Shown piece by piece: positions 21,168 to 32,773 of a stretch of DNA of 64,000 nucleotides. Every line of letters begins with the position of its first letter. Within the stretch, counting starts at the first letter, position 1. The DNA lies in assembly GCA_020744225.1 (NCBI GenBank), contig JAGMWG010000019.1, positions 682,001 through 746,000 on the forward strand, read 5' to 3'. This DNA comes from Paraphoma chrysanthemicola. Lineage: Eukaryota > Ascomycota > Dothideomycetes > Pleosporales > Phaeosphaeriaceae. Position numbers and translations under genes: made by a program. The notes beneath the pieces are model-generated. The model saw only the letters and a program-made list of their open reading frames with translations. It ran no database searches and was not told where the DNA came from.

Positions 21168-23826
21168 ATGTTGGGCGACAAGAAGAAGTCGAGCAATCGG
21201 CTGTCGGGCCTCTTCTCGAAGAGCGATGCGCCCGACAATGGCTCTGCGAAAACAAAGTCGACTACATCCTCAGAGTCCACCGGCCGCCTCACCAAAGTCA
21301 GGAATCGCATATCCTCGGCGACCCATTTGGCACCCGAATACCCCCCACCACCACCGCCGTCTGCCCCGCGTGACGCGTCTCTCTCCAATCCCACCATTCA
21401 GCCGGTCCAGGCAGTCGAAAGCACAGCGAACCTCGCGCCTCTAGAGCCACCACCGACTCTTGGTGTGCCCGGGTCTCGCACTTCATCACCGGTGCGTGGC
21501 AGAAGCCGACCCGGAACTCCCAATGCCGACTCGTCGAATGATGGAAGTCTGAAGAAACTGAGGCGGAAGAGCAAGCTATTTGGCGGTAGTCAAGCTGGAG
21601 ATGAGGTGCCTGGTGGGATTTCGAATGCGCAGCCTAGTCCGCTGGCATGGATTGTGGGACACAAGGGCAAAGTGCCGTACAATTTGGCCATGCTCCTGAA
21701 CGGAGAGAAGGTAAGATGATTATAATCGTAATGGCAAGCGTGCATCTAACCCGTGCGACCAGGTTGTCGAACTATGGGATGATCTCGGGGATACGTTCGT
21801 GTATCTATTCCCGCGGACATCTGGCAAAGGTCCCTCCTTTCGCATCGACTCCTCTGTCTATGCATCATCGCAGCTACTCACTCGTCTCGTACACGGCACC
21901 CTCTACAGCGACTCGAGCAACACAGGCCTGCCCGAAGACCGGCCATCGCGGCGCGTCTCACGAGAAGTCTACAATGCCCAACAGTCGCGAACAACTTCTC
22001 CTGAGCAAAGCTTGATCGGCAGCTCCGATGAATCCAAGGGATCGCGCGCGTTGAGTGACGCCGCCGAAGATGACCACTCTGAGAAGCATCTATACATGCC
22101 CATTGCGCTCAGCTCGGACGGCGCGTTCACCCACGAACCTCATCTGAGCATGAAGGATACCGATACATTGGTCACCTATCGAAACTTCTTCGCATTTCTC
22201 ATTGGCCAATCGCTTCTGGCTACTGAGCGCCATCCGCACATGTTCGACATTTTCTTGCGGATATCAGATATCTTGAATCATTATGCATTCTCAAATGTCG
22301 ATGGAAGCAGTTTTGGCGAAGTCGCTGCCTCGAGCTTCGACTGCTACGTCGAGGAGCTGAATCTTGCAGACGTACGACAAAGCCGTGAGAAGACGATTGA
22401 GGCGATTGTGCTGGGAGAGAAGATGCGCTCCATGGCCCTCTACACAGAAGGCTTTGTGCACGCCGCCGGAAAGTTCGACAGTATCAAGGAGCTACAGTCT
22501 CCGAAATTCGACATGATCAGCCACAAGACCGCTACTAGAATCGCGCGAGCCGCAATGGATCTTGACACGCGCGAAGCCACCATCAACTCGAAGCTCAAGG
22601 ACTTTGAATTTCCGGCCATTTTTTCAGGCATCATGAATAGTGCCATGGCAGAGGAAGGCAAGAGGATGAACTTCAAGAAGTGGAGAGCAGCGTTCAACAG
22701 CACTAGGTCCTTCATCATCGACTATTACAAGTCGAAATATGGATCGTGGCTGCCAAGAGCAAAGTCGAAGAAGAACAACCTGACCACCAGTGGCCTGAAC
22801 CGTCTAGTCTTATTAGACATCTATCGCGACATGTCTAGCCTTTACGACCTCCTTGTAGACCGCACAAACCTTACAGTCCGCACCGCTGATGGTTTTCTGG
22901 ATGAAGAAGAAGGAACGGACTATGGTTCAATAGTACGTCGATCTCTGCGAAAGGTCCTCAGTGAGTACGACCGAAGCACTCCACCTGTGCAACCGCCCGT
23001 ACCTTTTGACCTGCCACTATATCCAACGCTGAAGTCGACTGAGACTGGCGACGCCAAGAAAGACGCAAAGGCAAGGGCTAAGAAACTACACAAGGATGAG
23101 GTCCTCAAGGTGTTAAAGCAGTCTCACAACATCGATGCCGAGCACCAGATGCCATTCCTGGAAGCCTTTCGACATTTTGAGTTTAAGCAAGCCTCAGGCG
23201 CTACACTGGATGATCTTTGGGATTTGAGGAGCGGGCAGTGGCTATTCCTCTATGCGGTAATCCAGTCACTCCCTATGCTCGTGGTCGATGCACCTGGCGT
23301 ACGCTACACTGAAGGAGTGGAGTACTTCCTATGCGAAGTGCCTCGAAGTGGTGTACCATGGGGCCGCGAAGACACGGCACGATCGCGAACATGGTTCGGC
23401 GTAGGAGGAGGCGCCCAAGTCGTCAGCTTGCCCACTGATATTGTCGAACATGGTGTCGAAGGCGTGTTCCGCCGGTCACACTGCTGGAAGAAGGCGCAAC
23501 AGTGGGCTGCGAATGACACAATGCTCAATGCAGCTATGCAGGAACTGAACGTCAATGCTACACCACTGCCTCCACCGCCAGGCCTGCTCGACCCAGCATC
23601 GCTTGGCACTGGAGACCGCTCGCGACCACACAGCCCTGATCGTCGACGAGAGAGTGTCATGAATCTTGGACTCGAGGCGTTGCCGTTACCGCCTGGCGTT
23701 CCACCGCCAACTGGCAATTCACCACAAATCCGACCCGCGTCGAGTAGTGACCCGAGCAAGACCTTCGATGCGATCCTTGGCACGAGCGCTGCTCCTCCAA
23801 GTAAGGACAAAAAGAAGAAGAAATGA
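21168..23826 (+). CDS. large hypothetical protein, DUF8004-like
   Basis: Exons 21168-21710 and 21763-23826 (52 bp intron) encode 868 residues. Function is not known. The first 180 residues are Ser/Pro-rich and disordered, with a proline run (PPPPPP) near residue 62, ending at SPLAWIVGHKGKVPYNLAMLLNGEK. The splice joins this to VVELWDDLGDTFVYLFP, then GPSFRIDSSVYASSQLLTRLV. That arrangement I associate with the fungus-specific family catalogued as DUF8004. A helical region follows (HPHMFDIFLRISDILNHYAFSN, SWLPRAKSKKNNLTTSGLNRLVLLDIYRDMSSLYDLLVD) and then SGQWLFLYAVIQSLPMLVVDAPGV. The C-terminus is Pro-rich and ends in a lysine run (KDKKKKK). There are no signal peptide or convincing membrane segments. 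It probably acts in the cytoplasm or cell cortex, but this is inference only. Confidence 0.85.
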
Positions 23827-24239
23827 TCAATCTACGACCGTGATGATAGTGCTGGATGCGAAGCGACTTTGTTGTGCAGGAAAAGTATTTTCGTTTGGTT
23901 ATTTGTCGTGTTCATATTGATGGACATACTTTTTCTTTGACGTACGTTATCGTGGCGGATGCATTGAATGATTTAGCGACGCTGCATTAGTGCACTCAAT
24001 TACCTGATAGAATTCATGCTGTAGATTACAATTGAGGGAACAATTAATGGAAGGTGTGTATTAGAGCATGTTGTGTGCTTCAAGCTTATCATACATTGTG
24101 CTGATGCTTCGGGCCGAGCTCGGACGCCGTCCGCTATCGGATACCGCTCGTTGTATTTACCCACACGAGCTTCCACCAAGCTTCAAGAGTCAGCGAGCTC
24201 AGACAATATCTGCGTCTCAATTGCGCTACATCGCGCATC
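23827..24239. other. intergenic
   Basis: This 413 bp between two genes on the plus strand contains the 3' end of the DUF8004-like transcript and the sideroflexin promoter. It is AT-rich around 23880-24065. No other feature was seen. Confidence 0.45.
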
Positions 24240-25529
24240 ATGACGTCCTCGCTGCCTGGCAATCGCGATCTGCCCGTCTCTCAGTACGATCTCAGCACGT
24301 ACTGGGGTCGCGTGCAGCACTCGGCCACTATATCAGACCCTAGGTGAGACAGCTGCGCAAAGAACGATTCCTGCGTGCTGGGTGTGGTGAGTACCACGAC
24401 CGTCAGTTTCTCAGACGTGTAGCATACTTTCTGCGAACCAGTAGCTAATCACGCGCTCTGCAGAACCCTCTTCACATCAGCCGCCGGCCTCGAAAATGCC
24501 AAACAACTCGTTACCGCGTACAAGACGGGCAAGATACGGGACATGACGCCAGATTTGTGGGAGGCAAAGAAGACGATCGACTCAACGCTACACCCAGGTA
24601 CACCGGATGCGTAGTCAACAGGGCCAGATGACGGACTGACATGTTGAAGATACTGGCCAGCCTGTTTTCTTGCCCTTCCGCATGTCATGCTTCGTGCTTT
24701 CCAACCTGGTTGTCACAGCTGGCATGCTCACACCAGGTCTCGGGGTATGCAACACAAATGCAAGAGGTAGAAGCATCAGCTAAATATTTCAGACGGCAGG
24801 AACACTCGGCTGGCAGATCACCAATCAGTCGCTCAACGTTGGAATCAATTTCTCGAATGCGAACAAGTCGATGCCACTACCAACATCCACCGTAGTCAAG
24901 TCCTACTTTACGGCAGTAACGGCATCATGTGGTGTCGCTTTGGGCTTGAACGCACTCGTGCCGCGCCTCAAGAGTCTATCACCGAACGCGAAGATGGTAG
25001 CAGGCCGCCTGGTCCCCTTCGCGGCTGTCGCTAGCGCAGGTGTACTCAACGTGTTTCTCATGCGCGGCGAAGAAATTCGGCAGGGCATCGATGTCTTCCC
25101 TGTCCTATCAGAAGAAGAAAAGCACAAAGTGGAGACAGGCGAGCTCGAAGTCAAGTCGCTGGGCAAGAGCAAGAAGGCAGCGACACTCGCTGTGGCAGAG
25201 ACGGCGGTGAGCCGCGTGCTCAACTCTACTCCCATTATGGTTCTGCCACCTCTCATCTTGGTCAGATTGCAGAAGACAGACTGGCTGAAGCAAAGGCCCA
25301 AGATGGTTACTCCTGTCAATCTGGGTAAGTCAAGCACGGGTTGTGGGGGCCGACGATAGTGTCAGCTGACATCTAAGCAGGACTCATCCTCACGACATCC
25401 ATTTTCGCACTACCACTTGCGCTCGCTGCGTTCCCGCAACGACAGGCTGTGGGTGCTAAGACACTGGAGCCTGAATTCCATGCACGCGGTGGTAAAGATG
25501 GGATGGTGGAATTTAACCGTGGCATTTAA
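24240..25529 (+). CDS. FSF1: mitochondrial sideroflexin (Fsf1 type)
   Basis: Sideroflexin, an inner-mitochondrial-membrane carrier; human SFXN1 imports serine for one-carbon metabolism. Five exons (24240-24343, 24464-24597, 24650-24744, 24793-25324, 25381-25529) keep frame and give 337 residues, the normal size. The start yields the family's N-terminal block DLSTYWGRVQHSATISDPRTLF, followed by AKKTIDSTLHPDTGQPVFLPFRMSCFVLSN. Hydrophobic segments include LVVTAGMLTPGLGTAGTLGWQ, YFTAVTASCGVALGLNALV, LVPFAAVASAGVLNVFLM and SIFALPLALAAF. The NQSLNVGINFSNAN loop is typical. The first intron is 120 bp and the others about 50 bp. The many short exons explain why no long open frame spans the gene. Confidence 0.92.
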
Positions 25530-26216
25530 TGGGGCTGTATCATTATGGTGTACCTGGGATTAGACCACAGCCTGTAACTGGGCCAGGGCAGTGAATACAG
25601 CTGCGAGAGAATGGACATTGCATCGTGTGCCATGAATTACCAAAATTGATATAAAATATGTTCTCTACTTCCCATGCCATGGACAACATGTCGCACGGAA
25701 GGCCTGCGGCATCACTGCAGCTGATTGCGGAGAAACAAGGCTTCCGATTGGCTCGCTGCCCCTTCACACCGCACTCAAGCCAGAAGTCAAACAAATAGGT
25801 AGACAGAGGGGGGCATGCGATGAAAAGTTTAACCGGGTGCAAGGAACCAGTGAATTGTTGTTGCCTGAATCGAGTCATTTCAGTTGAGAGTTGTGATGTG
25901 CTGGTGCAAGTAGGGGCGTCGACGTCAATGTGTCCTTTCTTGAATAGAAAGAGCCACCTGGCGAGAGCTACCAAGGCGCTACTCATTAAAGCTGCACCCC
26001 ACGACGAAACGCTGGACGAGCCCGCCTCATGTTCCGTGCATGATTGAACTCTGTCCATAACTACACCTACCAGGGATAGATTCCCGTTTCCTTCTTTTAT
26101 CCTCCGCCTCTTACTGTACTTGCGCGCTCGATACCCTAGATTATTCCCCACGCGGCGCACCCTCCCCTCATTGCGTCTGCGCACTTCCACCACTACCTCA
26201 TCCCTACACCCACACA
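25530..26216. promoter_or_regulatory. intergenic, Lhs1 upstream region
   Basis: This 687 bp contains the 3' flank of the sideroflexin gene and the promoter of the Lhs1-type chaperone gene. The last 130 bp before the ATG is strongly pyrimidine-rich (CTTCTTTTATCC, CCTCCCCTC), a usual leader for well-expressed fungal genes. I could not identify an unfolded-protein-response element by eye. Confidence 0.45.
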
Positions 26217-29200
26217 ATGGCTCCTCCGGGCCGTCGGAGAGCGCATCTCTCCCCAGCTACAATACTGCTCGGCCTCGTCTTCCTCTTTTCGTCCACCGCC
26301 TCCGCCGCATCAGCCGTTCTGGGAATCGATCTGGGCACCGAATATATCAAGGCTGCCCTTGTGAAGCCGGGTATCCCTCTCGAAATTGTCCTCTCCAAGG
26401 ACTCAAAACGCAAAGAGACCTCCGCTCTCTGCTTTAAGCCCTCGAAGAGTGGACCCCTACCCTCGGGCTCCTACCCAGAACGATTCTATGGCGGTGATGC
26501 CATTGCGCTACAAGCTCGCTTCCCCGGAGACGTATACCCCAACTTGAAGCACCTCCTCGGTGTCTCGAATGAGAATGGCGCAGTTAGCACATACAAGGAA
26601 CGCTATCCCGCACTCGAAATTACAAGCACAGAAGGACGCAAGACGGTCAGCTTCAACAGCGGCACGTTCGCTACTGAGAGCGAGAAAGCCTTCTCTGTCG
26701 AGGAGCTACTGGCCATGGAGCTCAAGAACGTAAGGGAAAACGCAAAGGCATTGGCAGGCAAAGGCTTCGATATCCAGGACGCCGTTTTCACAGTCCCACC
26801 CTTCTACACTGTCGAGGAGAGGCGCGCGCTTGAGGTCGCCGCTCGATTAGCTGGCATGAAAGTCCTCGGCATGGTCTCCGATGGTTTGGCTGTTGGCATC
26901 AACTACGCCGTGAGCAGGACATTCCCAGATGTGACGAAGGATGGCAAGGCTGAGATTAACATGGTCTTCGACATGGGCGCTGGCTCTACATCCGCCACGG
27001 TTCTGAAATTTCAGGGCAGGTCAGTCAAGGACGTTGGAAAGCGCAACAAGACCATTCAGGAAGTTCAGGTCCTTGGTACTGGCTACGACAGGGCGCTTGG
27101 AGGCGACTTTCTCAACTCGCTCATCGTTGACGACATGGTTACTGCTTTCGTCGGCCTCCCAGGCGCCAAAAGCGCTTCAATTACCGCTGAGCAAGTCAAG
27201 GGCCACGGACGTACAGCTGCAAAGCTTTTCAAAGAGGCGGAGCGCATTCGCCAGGTTTTGAGCGCCAACAGCGAGACGTCTGCGTTCTTCGACGGACTCC
27301 ACGAGGACGTCGATCTGCGTTACAAGCTCTCGCGCGCTACACTTGAGAAGCTTGCCTCCAGTTACGCCGCACGAATTGACAATCCAATCAACGATGCTTT
27401 AAAGGCTGCTGGCTTGACCTGGAAGGACATCGACTCTGTCATTGTGCACGGAGGCGCAACCCGCACCCCCTTTGTTCAAAGCCGACTCGAGAAACTTGCC
27501 ACCAAAGCCAAGCTCAGGGCAAATGTCAACTCTGATGAGGCTGCCGTGTTTGGTGCAGCTTTCAAGGCTGCGAGTCTCAGCCCGTCTTTCCGCGTCAAGG
27601 AAATTCGTGATGCGGATACACAGAGCTACGAGCATGGCATCCAGTACTCGTTCAACCTCAAGGACCGCGATCAGAAGATCTTCACACCGAACACCAAGCT
27701 CGGCGCGACCAAGGATCTGCCATTCCAGATGATGGGCGAGTTCGAATTCACCGTCTACCAGGCCCTCCCTGGAGCCAAGGGCGCCGCATCGAAGGAGCCT
27801 GTGCTTCACTTCCAAAGTGGTAACCTGACAAGGGTGGTCACGAAAATGATTGACGACGATAAGTGTGATCGCGACTCGTTTAACAACTACGTTCAAGTAA
27901 GGCTCAACCCCATCACCGGTGTTCCGGAGGTTGTATCTGCCTGGGTAACCTGCGAGGGCGAATCGGCAGACGCAAAGGGTGGTATTGTCGATGGTGTCAA
28001 GAATTTGTTCGGCATGGGTGGCAAGAAGGACCAAGAGCCACTCAAGGAAGGTGACAGCTCTTCGGAGTCTGCTTCTGCCTCGAGCTCTTCTGGATCATCC
28101 TCGTCGTCTTCGGCCAAGGCCGGCAGCACGGACGCTGCAAAGGCGGAGGAGCCAAAGAAGAAGATTATCAGATCTGCCATCACGTACGACGTCAAGCAGC
28201 TGGGTTACGAGAAGCACCCTCGCAAGGAGCTCAAGAGAATGCAGGACAGGTACGCACTAGCCCGGTCTAATACACGTATACATTTCTAACCTGACACAGA
28301 CTCGCCGCCTTCGACGCTTCCGACAAGTCTCGTCGCGTAAGAGAGGAGGTTCTGAACTCGCTCGAAGCCTTCACATACAAGGCGCGGGACTATCTCGAGG
28401 ATGAGTCCTTCATTGGTGCTTCAATCGCTTCCGTCCGATCAACACTCGAAGAGAAGCTCAGCGCTGCATCTGACTGGATTTACTCCGACGGTGCTGAAGC
28501 TGGCGAGAAGGACCTCAGGGCCAAGCTCAAGGAGCTCGAAGACATTGTCAATCCCGTGCTAAAACGCAAGAGCGAGGCCATTAAGCGCCCCGATGCCGTC
28601 AAGGAGTTCAAGGATACCGTTGCCCATCTCAAGGAAGTGGTCCAGCTTGTCGATGGCCAGATCAAGACCCAGATCCGCGATAGCTCCAAGAGCAGCGAGA
28701 TGGAGGCCTCCAGGGCGTCAGCCACGCCCACACCGTCGCCATCAACGTCAACCGACGACCTTGACGACCTGGAGGACGATGATCTCCTCAAATCGTCTTC
28801 TGAACCCGCCGAGCCCGAAATTACCGAAGTCCCGACCATCTACACCGAAGACGACCTCAAGAAGCTACAAGAGCTGTCCTCATCAGCACAAAAATGGCTA
28901 GACGGAAAGCAAGCCGAGCAGTCCAAGCTCAAGCCCACCGACGACCCCGCCTTCACCATCAAGGACATTGACGAAGAGAAGAAGCGCATGGACGACGTAA
29001 TCATGGACATGATGATGAAGAAGATGCGCTACGTCAAACCACCAACGCAAAAGCCAAAGGCGAAGCCAAAGACCAAGCCAAAGGCAAAGAAGGACAAGAA
29101 GTCCAAAAAGGACAAAAAGGCCGCCGAGGCAGATAAATCTGCATCGACTGATGATAAGACGGCAAAGGATAAACCCACCGACGAGGAACTTGCCGACGCG

Positions 29201-29395
29201 CTCAAGAAAGCGGGTGTCAAGTCTGAGGGCATCAAGCTAAAGGCGTTTGATCAGGCGGACGAGGTCGAGGACGAGGCTGGGCGCAAGTTGAAGAAGTTGA
29301 ATATCGATAAGGATAGTTCTGAGGAGGATATTCTGAGGGCGATTGAGGAGTTGACGAAGGGTGCTGGGGAGGAGAAGGGGCATGATGAGTTGTAG
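26217..29395 (+). CDS. LHS1: ER Hsp70-like chaperone Lhs1/Orp150 (HYOU1)
   Basis: Large Hsp70 of the endoplasmic reticulum; acts as nucleotide-exchange factor for Kar2/BiP and aids protein translocation. Exons 26217-28249 and 28300-29395 (50 bp intron) give 1042 residues. A signal peptide ends near SSTASAASA, directly before the nucleotide-binding domain start VLGIDLGTEYIKAALV. Further motifs are MVFDMGAGSTSATVL (phosphate 2) and VIVHGGATRTPFVQ (adenosine site), where Ala replaces the Ser common in Hsp70. A Ser/Glu-rich linker lies near residues 615-640. After the helical domain comes a lysine-rich stretch (KPKAKPKTKPKAKKDKK, about residue 945). The protein ends in HDEL, the ER-retrieval signal, which confirms location and completeness. 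Length is slightly above the family norm because of the low-complexity linkers. Confidence 0.95.
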
Positions 29396-30500
29396 ATGGA
29401 TTGATGGAAGGTACGATGCGGAGGGTGTGGGAGATGGGGATTGGTATGTCGGGCAAACGTGATGGAGGAGGAGAAGAGATGTATATGTGCCTGTGCGTGA
29501 GTGAGCATTTCTGGAGTTAAAGATTATGAGAATCGAGATCAAATATCGAAATATACAACTGTCTACCCAAATGCATGCTTTGCAATGACACATCACATCA
29601 CATCCACATCATGATCTACACATGGTTACACAACCATATCAATGCACCGTCACTATATCCAGAAGATCTCAGCACTTTTGCCATATAGTTTCAACTTCTG
29701 CAACACACACTCGTACTACCTAAGCCGAATATATACATTGCTTCTTCCCCTCCCTTCCCCTCCTTATCCCACTCCAAGTCCTTCCACTATCCCTCTTCCT
29801 TCCATACATGCAAAAAAAATAGAAAACAACGCCCTCTCATTCTCATCATCTGCAACACCCTTCCAGCATCATTAACGGGGTCATATAAAGGAGCGTAAAG
29901 AACATATATCTTCATCAATACAGCCGTGGCATTACACCTCGTCTTGTCTCGTTCTCGTATCCACAATGAAAGCCCAATGAAAAGGAAAGGAAAAACGACA
30001 AGACAAGACATTAGATCCTGGGCTCTGACCAGCGGAGCAGGGTGTGTTCGGGCGTATATGTTTGTGTCGGCAAAAATGTGCGGCGTGGGTGATTGGGTAC
30101 ACGCAGTTTCGGTGTCGGGTGATGCGTAGCGGTGTGTTTATGTTGTGGTGTTGGATGGCATTCATATGTTGAGACAAAGATACGAGATTACTGTGTTGGT
30201 GAGGGAGTTTTGGTGGAGATGGTGGGATGCGGTGTATGGTTGAAAGGGAAAAGGGATGGCAAAGCGCTGGATGCTGACGATTGGTTTGATGCGATTGATC
30301 CGGTAATGGGGTGGTGATAACATAACGTATGTGGCTGTCGGACGTGAGAAGTCGACTCATGGAATGGTGGCGCGCTTATCCAAGTGTCCGGTGTAAAAGG
30401 TGCTCGCTGGTGGCTATGCAAGTATAGCGTGAGTATGTTGTTCAAGTCGAGTTGGCGAGTTGAGTCCGCTGAAAACCTGGAGACCTTGAAACGACGAGTC
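29396..30500. other. 1.1 kb between convergent genes
   Basis: The region lies between the 3' ends of the Lhs1 and PHD-finger genes. A pyrimidine-rich block at about 29690-29870 and T/G-rich sequence on the other side fit untranslated regions on the two strands. No supported gene. Confidence 0.5.
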
Positions 30501-32773
30501 CTATCGTCGATACATCGACTTGTGGGTGAGCGGGCTCTCGAATGCCACCGGCCCTCTGACTCTCCCTCCTCTTGCGATCGGCGTCTGCCCCGTGCAAAAT
30601 ACGCATACATATACAGGCGGTATGTTTCCGCTATGCAAACTCACACAGCGCATGTGTAGCCATTTGTTGCAGCTCTCACATTGTACCATTGGCTGGCCAT
30701 CGTCCATACCGCTGCATATGCATCGTGTGCTTTCGCTCGAGAGGCTGCTTCGATCAGTCGATGGGGTTGTGAGGCCGTCGGTATTGGGTGACGCGTGGAA
30801 AGAGTTCGTGAACGGGTCGTAGTGACCATGGCCATGTGGTGTAGCAGTGTTGGCCATGTCAGCAGAGGCCTGTGCCCAACGCTGGTTGTGTGCTTTGAGA
30901 GTGTTTTGAGATGCACGGTCTGGTGGGGTTAGTAAGATCCAGCAGCAAATGTTGAGCAATCGTACCAGCCCTTTGTTGCCGACCAGCAACGACCTTCTTC
31001 AAGGCGCCCAGGGCATCTCCAGGTGAGTCTGGCATATGCTGGTCTTGGCTTTCTTTGACACCATCGAAGGAGGTCGGCAGATCCATCATGCTAAACCTCC
31101 GATGTGCATTGTCTGCCACTTTCCTGACAGGTCGAATAGTCTCGAATGAGGCCTTGTCGAAAGCACGCTCGGACGTTCTCGAAGCAGGCCGCGGCATTTT
31201 GAACGAATTGGACCGTTCCAGCCCACCACTATCTTGACGAGCATGCTTTGATGAGCGGCGTTGCGGTTGTGGTATGTTGAACGAAGTGTTTCGACTGATC
31301 GTCGGCGCTGGTTCGTCATCCTCCGATTCGGTGTCATCTTCATCCCATAGCCCCGGGTACTGCCGCCTTACATCGTTCTGTGATGTCACTCGAGTCATTT
31401 TTGGTGTCTCTTCGTCATCTTCGACAGATACAGTCTCCGTTCGAGCTCGCCCAGTCTCGTCGATGATCAGTCGCGTGCGCGGTCTCCGTATCTCAGGAAT
31501 GGCTGTGAGTGATGCTCCACTTTGACGTTTCAGAGGCGATGATCGTCGTGGTATGGTAGATGCAGCATGTGGAAGAGATACCCTTGACTCCATCGACGAT
31601 GGTCTACTCTTCCTAAAACCACTATCTGTGTTGCTTCGTTGCAGATTGGGCCTGACGTTTTCCACCGAGCCGGATGATGAATTAGTGTTACTTCTTGAAT
31701 GCTGACTCCTTGCTTTCTTTGCAATCTCTTTCTCTTGCTGTGCATCTCGCACTTGGGTTTCATAGGGCTGCCGATTTGATACATTTCTCACTGGCTGCTG
31801 GGGCATATTACCGAACGAAGTGGTCACGCCGGGATTCGAGAAGCTGAAGAGCATGTTTGGATCGACTCCAGCCGAGGTGGCTGCGAAGGTCGGTCTCGAT
31901 GGCTGAGAGGCCATGACGTTACTTGGGGAGAAAGACGTTACTGGCCCAGGGGAAGACATGCCATGGAGCGCTTGAAAGGCCTGCGAGTTCATCTGATGGT
32001 TTACAGGGGTAGAGAAGGACTGCCAGTCAAAGTTCTGCTCGACTTTGTGTGGTGTAGGACCAAAAGGATCTGCGCCAAGTGGCATGTCCACGTCCATTTG
32101 TGAACCATCGTTAAGCTGGTCCCAGAAGAGACGAGATTGAGGCATAGGCGGTGCCGACATTGGTCCGGCATTGGAGAAGGGCATCATGCTAGGTGAGAAC
32201 TGGACATCGGTGAAGCCGAAAGGCGTCTGGTTGAACAATGCGTCTGCTGTGGGCATCTGGTTAGGTGTCCGTTGTATCACAGTAGCTGGTGTGGCAAACT
32301 CTTGTCCGGCACTCTGGGGCAGGCCCCGCCGTGAATTGGCATCTCGCGTGGGGGGCGGTGTCTGCATGTGCGAAAAGTCCATGGTGACAGGGCGAGGGCG
32401 ACTTGCGTGCCCTCCCAACGGGCGAGCCTGAGGACGGCCTATCGAGTTGGGGCCCGGCGACGATGACAGTCTCCGCGAAACCTCGACGGGCGGTAGAGGC
32501 AGGTTGCTTGGGACAAAGTGATTGACATGGAATTCTGGGTCTTCGGGTGTGCGTGGCTTCAGACTATATGAGCTCGACGGTCGGTCGTTGGGCGTCGAAA
32601 ATGTGAACGATGGCGTCTGTATTGGGGTATGCTGCCCATTGATTCGCGGGGTTGCCCATGCGTCGATGAAGTGTGGTTGAGGAAACGCCTCGGTCTTGGG
32701 CGTCTTGAGCGTTGTCTCTGGAAAGGTCACCGACTTGGGGGTGGAGGAGGGACTTGGGAGCCACTCCGTCGAT
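30501..32773 (-). CDS. PHD-finger protein, 5' exon unresolved
   Basis: Two exons on the minus strand, 32773-30966 and 30919-30501 (46 bp intron, branch CTTACTAAC), give about 742 residues; the true start lies in an upstream exon. The open frame begins at a splice acceptor (GTGCTAG before 32773) and no ATG precedes STEWLPSPSSTPK. A tentative first exon, 33219-33194 (MTLDQHIYG), joins in phase but needs a 420 bp intron. The first 600 residues are Ser/Pro/Gln-rich with basic patches (RRSSPLKRQSG, RRPRTRLIIDETGRARTE). The C-terminal domain is a Cys4-His-Cys3 PHD finger: CIC, MVQCESC, KWLHMRC and YVCVFC, with an aromatic Trp as in histone-H3-tail readers. A chromatin role in the nucleus is therefore likely; the complex is unknown. 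The protein ends RRGPVAFESP-like, in a basic tail. Confidence 0.78.
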
